In this document: positions 24,454 through 39,400 of the stretch, one piece after another
Layout of the letters: every line of letters begins with the position of its first letter
Numbering within the stretch: position 1 is the stretch's first letter
Source of the DNA: Zeus faber
Lineage: Eukaryota > Chordata > Actinopteri > Zeiformes > Zeidae
Reading direction: 5' to 3'
Assembly: GCA_960531495.1 (NCBI GenBank)
Contig: OY482862.1
Span: 1-64,000, forward strand
Length of the DNA: 64,000 bases
Notes under the pieces: generated by a model
What the model saw: the letters and a program-made list of their open reading frames with translations, nothing else
The model's database searches: none
Told to the model about the DNA's origin: nothing
Made by a program: the position numbers and the translations under genes

Positions 24454-27400
24454 CTGAAATGACACATTAGGACAAGTTATTTTTGGTCGCACCAAGGAAT
24501 CTTGCCACAGTGTCAGGAATCCATTTAAAAATTTGACTAATTAGGTGCCTTGTAACGAGGAGAATCACAGTGTATGCGAGCTACTACGGCTAACTATATA
24601 TACAAATTTATCTCATGAGGATGAATCCCTTCAAATGCATCAAGTTAGCGAACATGTTTACCAACTTAAGATGCATCGATTGCAATTTTCTTGCCCAATT
24701 CCTATATTCCCAAGTCTGACCGACTGCTTCCGATTTCTGATCTGCTGTTCGTCAATGACAAAAACATTGTGTGATCTGAGGACGCTCATGTGACAGGACA
24801 GCTGCACATATGGACCCCTGCTGTATATTTAAGTTACCTGATTTTGTTTATTATTGTTCATCATTCACAATGGAACAACAAAGAATATGAAACTGTTCCT
24901 GAGTTCCATAAAATAAAACAACATGGAACGATCACGGAGTTCCAAGCTTGTCACCAAGCTTCGGTATAATGCAACCTGTAACTGAGCTTTAGAACGACAA
25001 CATATAACTAACATGTCAATGTCCAGTTCAAATTAGAATCTTTCACAATTGCAAATATACCTTTACTCTGTTATATTAATATGGTACTTGCCATGCCAAA
25101 AAAAATTGCAATCCTTGCAAAAAAATGGCCGACTTCCTAACTCTCCTTCACTGGAAATCCTCGTTCCCTAACCGTGCATTAAACCAACAATTAAATCAAA
25201 AGTCTTTTACTGAGTGACTCATCAAGAACATTCTCAAAAAAAGATTTTAACCTTTCATCATGATCGGAGCTCATGCACTATGAACAAACAGCGAAGACAC
25301 TTTGCTGTAGTGACAGCAATAGATTGTCTGCACAATTTTGGAATATTGTCAGGCGATAGATAAATAATTGATCTTATCTTCCTTGAAGTACTTCTAAACA
25401 GCCGTCATTTTTTTTATTTCGTTCTTTTTGGACAGCAACAAATATGTTCCATTACGTTGGTAGTGGGTTTGAGTATCTGCATTTTTAAGAGTACAGTACA
25501 TTGGACTGGCACGGAGACACTGATCTCATGTTTAATATGCCAACATTACAGTCACATTTTTGTGTTCAATTATTACTCCCCCACTTCAAATTTTACCTCA
25601 GCAATGCACCGTCACAACTCGGATACTAAAGTATTGCTGCGCTGTGTATCAGTGAATGTTGGGTGAGTGCCCAGCACATGCTCCACCATATTTTTCATAT
25701 CTGGATTTTTTTATTACTATTATTTTTTATAATATAAAAAATTATAATTGTGATAATTTTATATTATGAGTCAAACGTATTGTTCTAATCATGTCACCAG
25801 AGTTGCAAAATCCACTTATAATATGTGACTGTGGCAGTTTTGCTGACCACGCGCCAAACAAGTGGCGTTTTCAGGGATCTTTCGCATAGAGACAAAGAAG
25901 ACAGGGTTGTAGAAAACACACAAGTTCATTGTGGAGAGGGGGCTTGATAGAATAAGCCCCGGAGCAGATGGACACAGGTCATGACAGGGCTCCTCTCTCC
26001 TGAGTGTGTGTGGGGATGGGGGTTTTACCTGCTGCTCATTAGACCAACCAACAAGCAACAGGTATGCAGCCACTCTGATCCTGGGTCCCCAATTACCTAC
26101 ATCCAGATCAGGTGTGGCAGCTCAAACCACACCATATCCACACCTCAGTGACCTTGTGCTTTAAAAGTAGTTACAAACGATGTTATAAGTGTTGAAATAA
26201 ATAATCTATAAAAAGGGAACGTTGTTCCCATTGTTTTTGAACGTTGGCGCGCCACCATGTTGCAGACCGCTCGGACCTGCGGTCAACTGGACTTCGTAAA
26301 AGCCCAGTCAGATACAACAGAGAGGAAAAGTATAATGTTTCTCCAGTTTTTAATTGTAAATAAGTGAAATAAGAGAACATAGGGATTGAGAAATTCAGGA
26401 AATTTGCATGCACTTGCATGCAAGATGGGTGTGAGGTGGAGTCTCTGCGCGCCATGCTCGCTACAACAGTCTGGAGTGCGAGGAGCTAGGAGCACAGGAG
26501 GCACGGACACACAGGACCTAGCCTTGATGCTCGCTCAAAATGAAAATGTTGCACATATACCGAACACTGGTATATCAACCAGAGAATAGAAACAAAAGCA
26601 ATTTCACACACGCTCTGCTGCGCGTGTTTTCGATTAACCCACTGGGGGGGGGTGGTTTGACCGGGCGAAGAAAAACTCCCGAGTGGTTTCCAGAAATCTT
26701 CGTAACTTCCCTGAATTTCTGACCAATCACAAAACAGTTTTGAAGTGCATGGGGTTTGTTTACAAGTTTTGGTTCGCTGTTGAGCGTTGCAGTGTGAACA
26801 CGAATCGGACAAGTGTAACATTAACATTATTCCCCTGAATCGGAAGAAAGCAACTGAACAACAGGTCTGAATACGCTCTTAAAGTCGGCCTGGTTGATCT
26901 AATAAGAGTAAAGATTCAGCAAATTGCTTATTTTTGGCCTGAAATTTGTTCATAAACAGATTTTGTTGGATTGATAAGATGAAATCAGTGAGTTTACAGT
27001 TTACAGACTAAATACAACTGAACCTGGGGTAAAGTTCAAACCCCATTGGCTCACAGAACCCGGAACTCTTGCTCAAACCCCATTGGCTCACAGAACCCGG
27101 AACTCTTGCTCAAACCCCATTGGCTCACATAACAAGGGGCCTGGCAGCTCATTTACATTTAAAGCTACACACACAGAAACAGCCTGTTTTGGAATAGGAT
27201 GATTTAGAGCAGTGATTTTCAACCACTGTGCCACGGAATGATTTTCCAGAGAATGGACTTCCTTCATTGAACTGAAGGACGCCCCAGAAATATCACCATC
27301 CTTACTCTGGTAAACAGCTAAGGCAGTTCTAAGAGGTAGTATTATTTCATTCTCCACTCACAAGAAAAAGAAAGGACAAAAATGCCAAAATAAACTCGAA

Positions 27401-30400
27401 CAGCGACTAAAGGAGTTGCACTCCCAACAAGCCCACTCATCCACTGAGCAAATCCGAGATAAGATCCGGACAATGACATCTCAACTTGATAAATACATCC
27501 ATCAAAAGACACAATTCCTTATGCAAGGAATAAGAGCAAATTATTTGAATTCATGACAAATCAGGTAAATTTCTTGCAAATCAATTGAAACGCGATAGAG
27601 AAAAAACACTTATTACAGCCATCAAAGATTCACAGGGTAGAATAACATACTCTCAGCAAGATCAATAACATATTTAGAGACTATTATAATAACCTATATC
27701 ACTTTTATAATGAATCGAATATAGCAAACATTCACTCATTCCTTGATGGTTTTGACCTTCCTAAACTTTCGACGGAGCAGGCTACCACCTTATATCAACC
27801 ACTTACTCTTGAAATTAAAAACTCAGGAAAGCTCTCTGCTCTATGCCCAACAATAAATCACCTGGATCAGTGGAATTTTATAAACACTTCTGGCCACTTA
27901 TCTCCCCATTATTCATCAGAATGGTTACAGAGGTCAACCTCCACCATGCCTCCACACATGAATACTGGTCTCCTTTTGGTTTACTCAAACCCAATAAGGA
28001 CCGAACCCTCACCTCCAGTTATAGACCCATAACACTTATTAATTGCGACATTAAGATTTTAAGTAAAATACTAACCAACAGAATTGAAAAAGTAATTCCC
28101 TTTTAAATTCACCCAGACCAAACAGGCTCTGTAAAAAGGCAGACACTCATCCAGCAATAGGCGTCGTTTATTCAGTCTGATCAGCATATCTCAAAGGAAC
28201 AACTTTAATACCATAATTGCCTCTTTGGATGCCGAAAAAGCATTGGACAGAGTTAATTGGACGTATCTCTTTTCAATCCTCAACAAATTTGGCTTTAGAG
28301 AATCACTCATTCAATGGATCAGAATCCTCTACAACTTTCCATCTGCTTCTGTCATTACCAATAGTTACACTTCACAGCGTTTCACTCTACAACGCGGCAC
28401 AAGACAAGGACGTCCAGTCTCCCCTTTACAATTCACCATCTTATTGAACCCCTCACGGCGGCCATCCATCAAAACAGTAATATCGTAGGCATACAAAAAG
28501 GACATTCAAAAGGCTCACAAAATCAGTTTGTATGCAGACGATATCTTGTTGTACATACGGAACCCAATATCACAGCTGAGAATTTAGATATAAGATTGAA
28601 CACCTCTGGTCTATCTCAGACTATTCAATAAATTGGACTAAAACCACAGTCTTACCACTCTGTGGGGAGGACTGCAATGCTGCAACCCAGAAACTTCACT
28701 TAACCATCACAACGGGCAATATTAGATACCTTGCTATTGATATCTCCACCAATCTGTCAGATTTGTTTACCCTTAACTTCACTGCATTGCTCAAATCCAT
28801 TGAAGATCTCATGCGATGGAACAACCTACCCATCTCACTAATTGGTAGGATAGCAGCAGTGAAAATTAATATATTTCCAAAAATAAACTATGTTTTTTCA
28901 ATGACCCCAGTGCAACCAATAGTACATTGGTTTAGTACTCTATAAATTTTATTGGAAATACAAGATAGTGAGAATTAAACTAGCAACACTACAGAAAAAA
29001 CAAAGACTGTGGAGGCCTAGCAGCCCCAAACTTTAGATACTACTATCTAGCAAACCATCTTCAATTTATAATTAAATGGTTACAACCAGAGCAACAATTG
29101 GTCCATGGATGGCGGGACATTGAACAAACTGAATGTCAGGAGTTATCATCTGATCTCCGATTCCTTATTGAATCAATAAGGAAACATAATTGCTTTAAAA
29201 ACTCATTTATCGCAACAACTCTGTCAGCCGGGTGAAAATTCCTCAGACTCTGTGGTCACACTATCTCCAACCAAATTCACGCCAATCTGGCACGAACCAG
29301 ATTTTCTGGTTAAAAACAGACCAATAATCTTTAGGTCTTGGAAAGGACAAGGAATCACTCATCTGGAACACATTTTTGAAAACAATTTGCTTATATCCGT
29401 AAGCCCAAGGGAAAATATCGGTGGCCACGGCTTCCTTCAATTACAGCAGTCTCTAAAATGTAAAATCAAATTTACAAACGGCATCCTACAACCACCTCAA
29501 ATGATTGAACATCTCACTCATATCGGTCACTTGAAAAATCCCTTTTCCAGAATCCACAAACTTCTATTAAAAACATATGACACCTTATCTTTACCTACAA
29601 TGGAATCGTAAAGAGACCTTGCTGTTCCCGCCAATATCAACCTGTGGAAGCTTATTTGCAATAACACCTTTTCTATAACACGCAACTCCAAAATGCAACT
29701 CACCCAAGATCTTGCACAGAGCCCATATCATGGAACACAAAATGTTCAAAATGGGTTTTGTGGATGAAGACATTTGCTCTGTGGGTGGGGGTGCCTATTG
29801 GCGCCCTCTGTTCTATGGTCCACATGCTCGGCGGCTGAACAGGGGCTGCCCGGCATGGCGGTGGCGCATGGTGGACCGCTCTGTGCCCGTGGTTGATCAC
29901 TGTAGGTTGGCTGTGGTTGGCTGTGGTTGGCTGTGGTGGGGCGCCACCCCCCCCCCCCCTTGGGCGGGCTGTGGGTGGGCATGGGAGTCCTGCCGGCCCG
30001 CCCGCCCATCAGGCGGGGTGTCGGTCCGTCACCATGGGCCGGGATCCAGGCCTGTGGTCCATGCCTTGCGCCTGTGGCCTGGGTTCTGTGCCTGCGGCTG
30101 CGTTTTGTGCCTGCACTTGGGGGTTGGTTGTGTGTGCCCCTGGGGTGCGGGGTCTCCTCGTGCTCCCTGGGACTGGGTAATGCTCCTCGGGGCTGGGCGT
30201 GGGGGTTGCTCCACGGCCCTTTGGCTTCTCTGGGGGCCCGGGGGTCTTCTGTGGCCGCAGGGCAGGGTACTCGGGGTTTCCTGCAGCCGTAGGGTGTCTA
30301 CAGGGCTGTGGAGTTCGGGGCCCTTTCCGCTGCTTGAAGGCACCGCGACATAATACCGGCCCTCTACACCAGTACTAATGGGGATAAGTCATGTACACTC

Positions 30401-33400
30401 ACCAGTGGACATCTTACACACACGCACGCAAATACGCACGCGTTCTTCTCGTGCACCCCAGCACCCTCCTGGTTGCAATGCTCTCCTTTCCACCCTCATT
30501 TACTGCCATAACGATGACAGGAAGAAGCCATGTGACCAGTTGTAGTTCCAGTTTTCCTGGACCTAATTAACTGTTCTGTGTTCATGTTTCTGTGTAAATG
30601 TTGTTTGGTTTGATGTTTACTTGTGTCACCCGTGGTGATTCTCCCCCTCTTGGAGTAGTGATCAGTTGTTTATAGACCCAAACATGATAAATAGTTCTCC
30701 AAAGAGGGGGTTAGTGGTGGTTCTCTATAACCAAAACTGTGCTCTTGACATTCTACAGTTCATCCAAAGGACAGAGTTACTGCAGCAGTTCTTGATTTAA
30801 GAATTAATAAAGACTTGCATTGCAGGTTGAGAACTTGAATTCCACTTGCAGATTAACTCTGTCCTCGATGCAATGGTATACAAATACTGTGTTGTATGCT
30901 GACAGCACAGGTTAAAAGAAAAAAAAAAAAAAAGAAAAAAGAAAAGCAACACCATGTAACTTCTTTATCTGATCTTCTAATATGATCGTCGACCTTAAAA
31001 TAACAGCTTCAAAATCATTCTGATGGTACAATGACTTGTAATATGGAGAATGGCACTGCTTTCATTTTAGTCCTTTGCTGGCTAAAAACACAGGAGAATT
31101 TTCCGAATGATCCTGATAATCAGGGCCGTATTTATAAGTCTGTAGCTATGAAGCATCCTACATTCATTTTCAGAGAGGACTACATGGAGGACTTCTCTGT
31201 TAAAAGGTGACTAACTCTGAATGACCAAACTTTTGACATCCAAAAGTTTAAAGTCAGTCTGAGGTGCAAAATGCCACGGTTTTCTAAAATGCAGGCACAC
31301 TCGTCTCTGATAGTGCAAGACTCTTAGTATGCACACCATCTACACTGCATTCCAAATTATTATTCAAATTGGATTTAAGTGTCATAAACATTAAATTTTT
31401 TGTTTTTCAATTGAACTCATGGACGGTATTCTGTCTCAGGGCTCTTTGGATCACTGAAATCAATCTCAGACACCTGTGATAATTCGTTTTCCAGATGAGC
31501 CCAATTAAAGAAAGACTACTTAAGAAGGATGTTCCACATAATTAAGCAGGCGACAGGTTTCAAGCAATATGGGAAAGACAAAGGATCTCTCTGCTGCCGA
31601 AAAGCGTCAAATAGTGCAATGCCTTAGACAAGGTATGAAAACAGATATTTCACGAAAACTTAAGCGTGACCATCGTACTGTGAAGAGATTTGTGGCTGAT
31701 TCGGAGCACAGATGGGTTTGTGCAGATAAAGGCATAATGAGGAAGGTTTCTGCCAGACAAATTCATGGGATTAAGAGAGCAGCTGCTAAAATGCCATTAC
31801 AAAGCAGCAAACAGGTATTTCAAGCTGCTGGTGCCTCTGGAGTCCCGCGAACCTCAAGGTGTAGGATCCTTCAGAGGCTTGCAGTTGTGCATAAACCTAC
31901 TATTCGGCCACCCCTAACCAAAGCTCACAAGCAGGAACGGTTGCAGTGGGCCCAGAAATACATGAAGACTCATTTTCAAACAGTCTTGTTTACTGATGAG
32001 TGCCGTGCAACCCTGGATGGTCCAGATGGATGGAGTAGTGGATGGTAGGTGGATGGCCACCATGTCCCAACAAGGCTGCGATGTCAGCAAGGTGGCGGTG
32101 GAGTCATGTTTTTGGCCGGAATCATGGGGAGAGAGCTGGTAGGCCCCTTTAGGGTCCCTGAAGGTGTGGAAAATGACCTTGGCAAAGTATATAGAGTTTC
32201 TGACTGGCCACTTTCTTCCATGGTACAAAAAGAAGAACCGTGCCTTCCGTAGCAAAATCATCTTCATGCTTGACAATGCACCATCTCATGCTGCAAAGAA
32301 TACCTCTGTGTCATTGGCTGCTATGGGCATAAAAGGAGAGAAACTTATGGTGTGGCCCCCATCCTCAACCCTATTGAGAACCTTTGGAGCATCCTCAAGC
32401 AAAGATCTATGAGGGTGGGAGGCGGTTCACATCAAAACAGCATCTCTGGGAGGCTATTCTGACATCCTGCAATGAAATTCAAGCAGAAACTTTTCAAAAA
32501 CTCACAAGTTCAATGGATGCAAGAATTGTGAAGGTGATATCAAAGAAGGGGTCCTATGTTAACATATAACTTGGCCTGTTAAGATGTTTTTGATTGAAAT
32601 GGCTTTTGATTGAAATAGCTTTTTATTTCAGTAAATATTATCTCCTTATGCTGCAAATTCAACAAATGACCATTTTCAGTTCTTTACAACCGATAAAATG
32701 TTTTGAAACTGTTGTGCATAATAATTTGGAACAGTGCATTTTGAGTTTTTTATTTTTGAAAAAAATACTGTTATCATTGGGAGGTTTGTTCAATAACATT
32801 CAAATTCTACCCTAACGGTTGATGACTTGAAAATTATACTGAGCGTCATTTGCATCGACTATTAAAAAATTATAAAATCTTAGAAAAATATCATTTGCAT
32901 AAAAATTTGGAACACAGGTAATGCGTTGTATGACAACATTGTTTCACACTGTAAAATAAAGTATGTCTTGACATACATACAGACATGAATGAATCGTCAT
33001 ATGTATATTTCATGAATCTGTATTTTAATCTGCACTGAGACCTAAATTATCGCTGTTGCAAAGTAAAAGTTACTTCAGAACTTGTGTGTCTGCAGTATGT
33101 GCACATTTAAGATGGTGTTATCGCCTCAAAGATAATTCTATCTCGATCTAAAATGATCTCTTCCAATAAGTTAAATCTATTAATGCGCTGTGGAAGAGTG
33201 TACATTATGGGGATGAGATTTTTTTGTTGCGTGACAACAAGCAGCTTAAGAGATTGTGGAATTTTTTTTGTGAATGATGGCCATATGTTAGAGAATGTAT
33301 ATGCCATTAGATAATAAAATTATATCATCCATGTCTGCTCAAAGTTTCAAACGGCACAATGAACGTCTCAGGGGTTATATGGATTGATTTATTCAGGACT

Positions 33401-36400
33401 TTATTCAGGATTGAGAAATCTTGGGGATGCTTCTATAAATTCACATGCAAAAATATTTTCCAAACTGCTAACTTTTGAAAAGATGATTGCCTTTGAAATA
33501 GTGCTGTTTCTCGTCCAGGGGAGTCGCTTTATAATTAAGCCTCACATTCACCCACACACACCAATGGCAAAACACTGACAGCTATACATGTTGATCCGCT
33601 CGGATTTAGACAAGTGATTCAGCCTTCCTCACCTGACACATGAAGTCTGGTATGACTCTATGAAAGATGGAGTTGCGCAGCCCGAAGCCCTTATCACCCG
33701 TGCAGAGCACCCGGAAGTTCTCTGCCGTCTTTGGGACCAGGTGGGCGAACAACTCCATTGTGATGATGCCTAGGAGCTGGCCATCTGCAACGACTGAAAG
33801 GAATACCCGAGGGTTGGTATCCCTGTGGTGGTCCTGGACACGGGACAGCTGGGGGGAGGTCAGCTGACTGCTCGGCTGTCCTAAGCGGGATTGGCACTCC
33901 GAGAAAGTCTTCCTGAAGGTCTCGGCAAGCTCTGCTGTCTTGAACTTGGCAGCCAGCTGTTCCACTCTGCCGTCACCCTCTGGGAAGGCAGAGTAAATAA
34001 TGAAACAGCCAATTAAAACAGTTTGTGGCGCTAAAAAAAAACAACAACAAAGAAACATGATTGAAAACCAGGTCAAATTGCATATTTTCATGGTAAAATA
34101 CTACCAAATTGAATATACAGGTAGCAGTATTGCACAATGTTTTCTTTTTAAATAACATTCCCAATCACATCCCCATCATCCAGAATTAACAAGAAGGTGG
34201 CTTCTACCATCTGTGCTTGATGTGGAAAGTCATAGATGTTTCTAAAATAAAAGTCGAGACAGTTTTTTTTTTAGGCAGTTGTAGTTGCTTAAAAGAGTTG
34301 ATTTTCAAGAAGGAAGCTTTATTCATTTCGTATTTAGAACTGATACTTAATTGCCTTGAAATATGATAATGTTTTGCTTTAAAAGCAATTTTACTACTTG
34401 AGACAACAAGTTTTCCTCAGTATTTAGAAATTTAGTATTTAAATTTCAGTTTGCAAAACAGTCTGCACCAGGTTGAGCAACTGGCAAGTTTTCAAAAAAC
34501 CCTATCCCAATGAGGAAGCACAACAATAAATAACAATCCTCGACATAAAAATGAAACACGGAATCTGGGCGCATGCGATTTTCTATCAATTTTACAAGTT
34601 TGATTTGTGTTTGGAAAGGTCCATACCAGCATAATCTGTGGCGGTCCAGACCAGTGCATTTGCCGACGTGTTCATGGGCTGCAGCTCCATGGCTGTGGAA
34701 AGGGTGTGGTTGGCGCACACTCGCAGCACCTGCTCCCTCCTCATGAGGATCCGATAGAAATGCTTCACTGGATGAAAGAGGATTTTGATGTCGCCCACCC
34801 CACGCTCCTTCCACTGGCCGAGATCCCGGTCCCAGCGGTACAGCTTGGTACGCTCCTTAAACAGGATCTCTTCATCTTCCTCGCCAGACTTGGTCTCCAC
34901 CTGAAACACATAACCACGCTGAAAGTAACAGTAGACTAAATAGTGAAATGCAATGCAATTATAAGGTACACCGAAATTCCTGAGTTTACCCGTTTAAATC
35001 TATTTATTTTTAATAAAAACAAACTTCGTATGGAAATAAGCGGGTTGACCCGGGTGCCCTGTAAACATCAGTGCCGATTGGAGGTGGAGCTGATTAAAAC
35101 CCATGTCTATTGCAGGGTCATTTGACCCGGGACTGAACCCAGGGTTTTTCCTTGCCCACTGATGAAAAATGCCAGATGTAACTGGGTGTTATCGGGTTTT
35201 TGTTGCAGTGGGAAAAGGGTATAAGAGAGGGACCCACTGCAAGTTTAGTCAGGGTGTAAGATCAATCTCACCTGACCATACCTCTTGACTTTATCTTTAA
35301 GACTTTTTCAAGGGCCCTTCCGGAACGTATTGGCATTACATGAAAAGGCCAATAATATTATTTTTACAAGACACAGTAGCCAGTAATTTAGGGTACAGTT
35401 CTGGGCAGCCTAAAACCTTTTGTTGATTTACTGGGGTAGGTATGTGTTTTCCAAGACAGAGACTGGTGTATTGTGAGACACATGTGAAGGCCTCAGATTG
35501 CTAGTGACCTAAAGGCCCTCCTCAATGACAAGAAGGGTCTGACCTTCAGGTCTGGTGACAAGTAAAGAACTGAAGCGGGTAAAGAAGGAGCTGAAGCAAA
35601 ATCTCAGCGACAGCAAGGACACTTATGCCATGGGCACACTACATGACTTTCAAAGTCGTCAGATCGCTGTACTGTTCACACTACACAACTGTCTGTCGTG
35701 TAATTGGGAATCTTGCAGTCTTGTGGTTTATACACTAATACCTTATAGGCTTAGAAGCCTCTAAACCTCACCCTTTCAGACTAATGTATTGAGCCAAAAT
35801 GTATATTATGTTTTTTAAGCCAATAGACAGTAGACAAAGATTTTATCTAATCCCAAATACCAGCACAATTGTGATGTGATTGACAGACGTAGCATATCAA
35901 TTTGTTGTAATTTATATAAAAAAAACACCTTTATACATGAGCATATACACATATAACACATTATATATGAAATTAATAGATTAATGGTTTCTTCTCAATT
36001 CAAAAAAACCAACTCCCAGATATTCAACAAGAATATCTGGGGGAAAACATAAATATATAAATATAAATTAAACATGGGAATTCAAAATGACAAATGTATT
36101 TTCGCCTGTCTTTTTAAAAACACTTACAAGACAGAACCCCGGCAGGGACGGGACCTGTCGCTTTAAGACATTGCATTGTGTGAGGAGCCCTGTCTGCACA
36201 TGGCTGGAAGAGCATGACGGTGACTGAGAGATCACTATGAGAGCCAATAAACGTGTTGTGTGTTATTGTTTATTTTAAAAGTTAGAAGGTGGCTACCACT
36301 ACCTATCCTAAAATACACTCACCGGCCACTTTATTAGGAAGAACCAGGTTGGACCACCTTTTGCCTTCCGAACTGCCTTAATTCTTTGTGGCATAGATTC

Positions 36401-39400
36401 AACAAGGTGTTGGAAACATTCCTCAGAGATTTGGTCCATATTGACATGATAACATCATGCAGTTGCTGCGGATTTGTCGGTTGCACATCCATGATGCGAA
36501 TCTCCCGTTCCACCACATCCCAAAGGTGCTCTATTGGATTGAGATCTGGTGACTGTGGAGGCCATTGGAGTACGGTGAACTCATTGTCATGTTCAAGAAA
36601 CCAGTTTGAGATGATTTAAGCTTTGTGACATGGTGCATTATCCTGCTGGAAGTAGCCATGATGGACATGGTCAGCAACAAGGTGTGGCGTTTAAACCATG
36701 CTCAATTGGTACTAACGGGGCCAAAGTGTGCCAAGAAAATATCCCCCACACCATAACACCACCAGCCTGAACCATTGATACAAGGCAGGATGGATCCATG
36801 CTTTCATGTTGTTTACGCCAAATTATGACCCTACCATCTGAATGTCGCAGCTGAAACTGAGACTCATCAGACCAGGCAACATTTTTCCAATCTCCTATTG
36901 TCCATTTTTGGTGAGCCTGTGCAAATTGTAGCCTCAGTTTCCTGTTCTTAGCTGACAGGAGTGGAACCCGGTGTGGTCTTCTGCTGCTGTAGTCCATCTG
37001 CTTCGAGGTTCGATGTGTTGTACGTTCAGAGACGGTATTCTGCATACCGTGGTTGTAAAAAAATCTAGTTACTGTTGCCTTTCTATTGTCTCGAACCAGT
37101 GCCCATTCTCCTCTGACCTCTGACATGAACAAGGCATTTTTGTCCACACAACTGCCGCTAACTGGATATTTTCCTATTTTTCGGACCATTCTCTGTAAAC
37201 CCTAGAGATGGTTGTGCGTGAAAATCCCAGTAGGTCAACAGTTTCTGAAATACTCAGACCAGCCCGTCTGACAACAACAACCACACCACGTTCAAAGTCA
37301 CTTTAATCTCCTTTCTTTCCAATTCTGATGCTCAGTTTGAACTACAGCAAGACCGTCTCGCTCCCTGCTTTTTGGAAATCTGACCACTCCTGGATCCTGG
37401 ACCTCCTCACAGCCCGCCCCCAGGTGGTCAGGGTGGGGAAGCACATGTCAAGCGTCCTCACCCTGAATACAGGATCCCCCCAGGGCTGCGTCCTCAGCCC
37501 CCTACTGTACTCCCTGTACACACATGACTGTGTGGCCAGGTCCAGCTCCAACACCATCATCAAGTTTGCTGACGACACCGTTGTCGTGGGCCTGATCACC
37601 GACTGCGACGAGAAGGCCTACCGCGAGGAGGTGGCTGACCTGTCACTCTGGTGCCAGGACAACAGCCTCCACCTGAACTTTAGCAAAACTAAGGAGCTGA
37701 TTGTGGACTTTAGGCCAGGATCACAATCGAGGACGCACGTGCCCTTGGTGATTAACGGGATTTCTGTTGACAGGGTGAGCAGCTTCAAATACCTGGGAGT
37801 CCACATCACAGAGGACTTAACATGGACTTTACAAACAGACACTCTGGTGAGGAAGGCGAGGCAGCGCCTTTACCACCTCAGGCAGCTGAGGAAATTCCGG
37901 GTCTCGGTGAGGATCCTCAAGTCCTTCTACTCTGGAGCAGTGGAGAGCATCCTGACAGGCAACATCACTGCCTGGTTTGGGAGCTATACTGCTCAGGACA
38001 GACGGGCCCTGCAGAGGGTGGTGCGTTCAGCTGAACGTACCACTGGAACTACCCTCCCCCACTTGCAGGAGTTATACACCAGGAGGTGTAGTAGCAGAGC
38101 CCGCAGGATCATGAAGGATCCTCATCACCCCAACAACGGACTGTTGCAGCTGCTGCGGTCAGGCAAGCGCCTCCGCAGTCACACAGCGAGAACAGAGAGA
38201 CTGAGACAGAGTTTTTTCCCGCAAGCCATTAGAACTGTCAATGATGTCCTCTCCAGGGGTCCTCACTGAGCCATACACATAGGCTCCACTACCTACTGTA
38301 TATGTGTAGCATACTGTACCGCACACTGTCACTGTTCAGGGTTGTTTGTGATGCCGTATTGCTGTATACTGTGCTGTATTATCCCTAACACTACCTCAAT
38401 TTATTCACATGCCACTTTAAAGTACATATCTGTATATACATAATTGCCTATTCCACATATAAGCATATTCCTTCTATCTTTTCCATTTTATCTTATTTTA
38501 TTTTTATTGTATTTTATTTAATTCTATATATTTTTTACTTTATTCTATAAGTATTCGACTTACTGTATTACGTTTTAGGAGTCAGTTAGTTGTTCTATTA
38601 GAAATAAAATTTTCCTAGGACATAGTGTGTTATCACCGGGTGCGTTGCATTACATTTCACTGCATATATGTATGAAAGTATGTATATGTATGTGACGAAT
38701 AAACCTCTTGAATCTTGAGCAAGTCATCCTCACCATGTCTACATGCCTCAATGCAATGAGTTGCTGCCATGTGATGATTAGCTATTTGTGTTAACAAGCA
38801 ATTGAACAGGTGTACCTAATAAAGTGGCCGGTGAGTGTATATGCAAGTCCACAGAGTCCTGTCTCACGGTATCTCCGTGGAAGGAAATCACTCCCTGTGA
38901 AAGTTCCCAACAACGTGGTTCCATTCAAACTGACTACACGAAAATTAAATGGACACGATTCAGACGGGTTACTCTGGAGCTGCAAGCACACTCCATGTGT
39001 GACGACACAAACATGGAATATGTTTTTGACTGACTTGAGTGCCAGTAAGTAAATTCAAGTAAATCCTGTTATCACGTTGTCATATTACTTTTTACTAATG
39101 CAATACTATTCGGATTTAGCGCTGTGACACCGTCGGCACAGGTTGTTGGTGTAGGCTATTTTTAAATTTATTTGAGAAAAATTATGATCAACGTTAATGA
39201 ATGATATAATTCTACCACTTAGTGATGTCTAAATGCTGAGGCATATGTTTGTTTGGTGACGCCCTACTCTTTCACAGGGGATCTTACATTCCTGTATACG
39301 ACTGTCTCAAGTGTTATAGTCGTCATCTCGTAAAAGGACCATTTGTGTAAATACTCAACGTATGCTTTCCTGGCACTGAAAGTGTTCTTTGTTTTTCTTT

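Larger units (their letters stand above)
36316..38837 (-). mobile_element. Tc1-like transposon split by a LINE
   Basis: Ends cactcaccggccactttatt and its inverted copy aataaagtggccggtgagtg (38818-38837) are perfect, with TA on both sides (36314-36315, 38838-38839). Excluding the LINE it is about 1.15 kb. Minus frames give Tc1 transposase pieces: [20 protein letters not shown] (near 37250), [15 protein letters not shown] (first Asp, 36865-36820) and [10 protein letters not shown] (36755). The Glu region ([13 protein letters not shown]) near 36520 is read as [10 protein letters not shown] in another frame. Frameshifts make it inactive. Confidence 0.88.

Noticed and set aside
27030..27130. CRISPR-like array
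   Set aside because: The 37-bp units are contiguous, without spacers, in eukaryotic intronic DNA; it is a minisatellite.
29712..30353. Long GC-rich open frames on both strands
   Set aside because: They lie in the G/T-rich 3' part of the L1-like LINE, frames are open because stops are rare in GC-rich DNA, and no family resemblance is seen.
34607..34939. 110-codon + frame
   Set aside because: Antisense of the RanBD4 exon.
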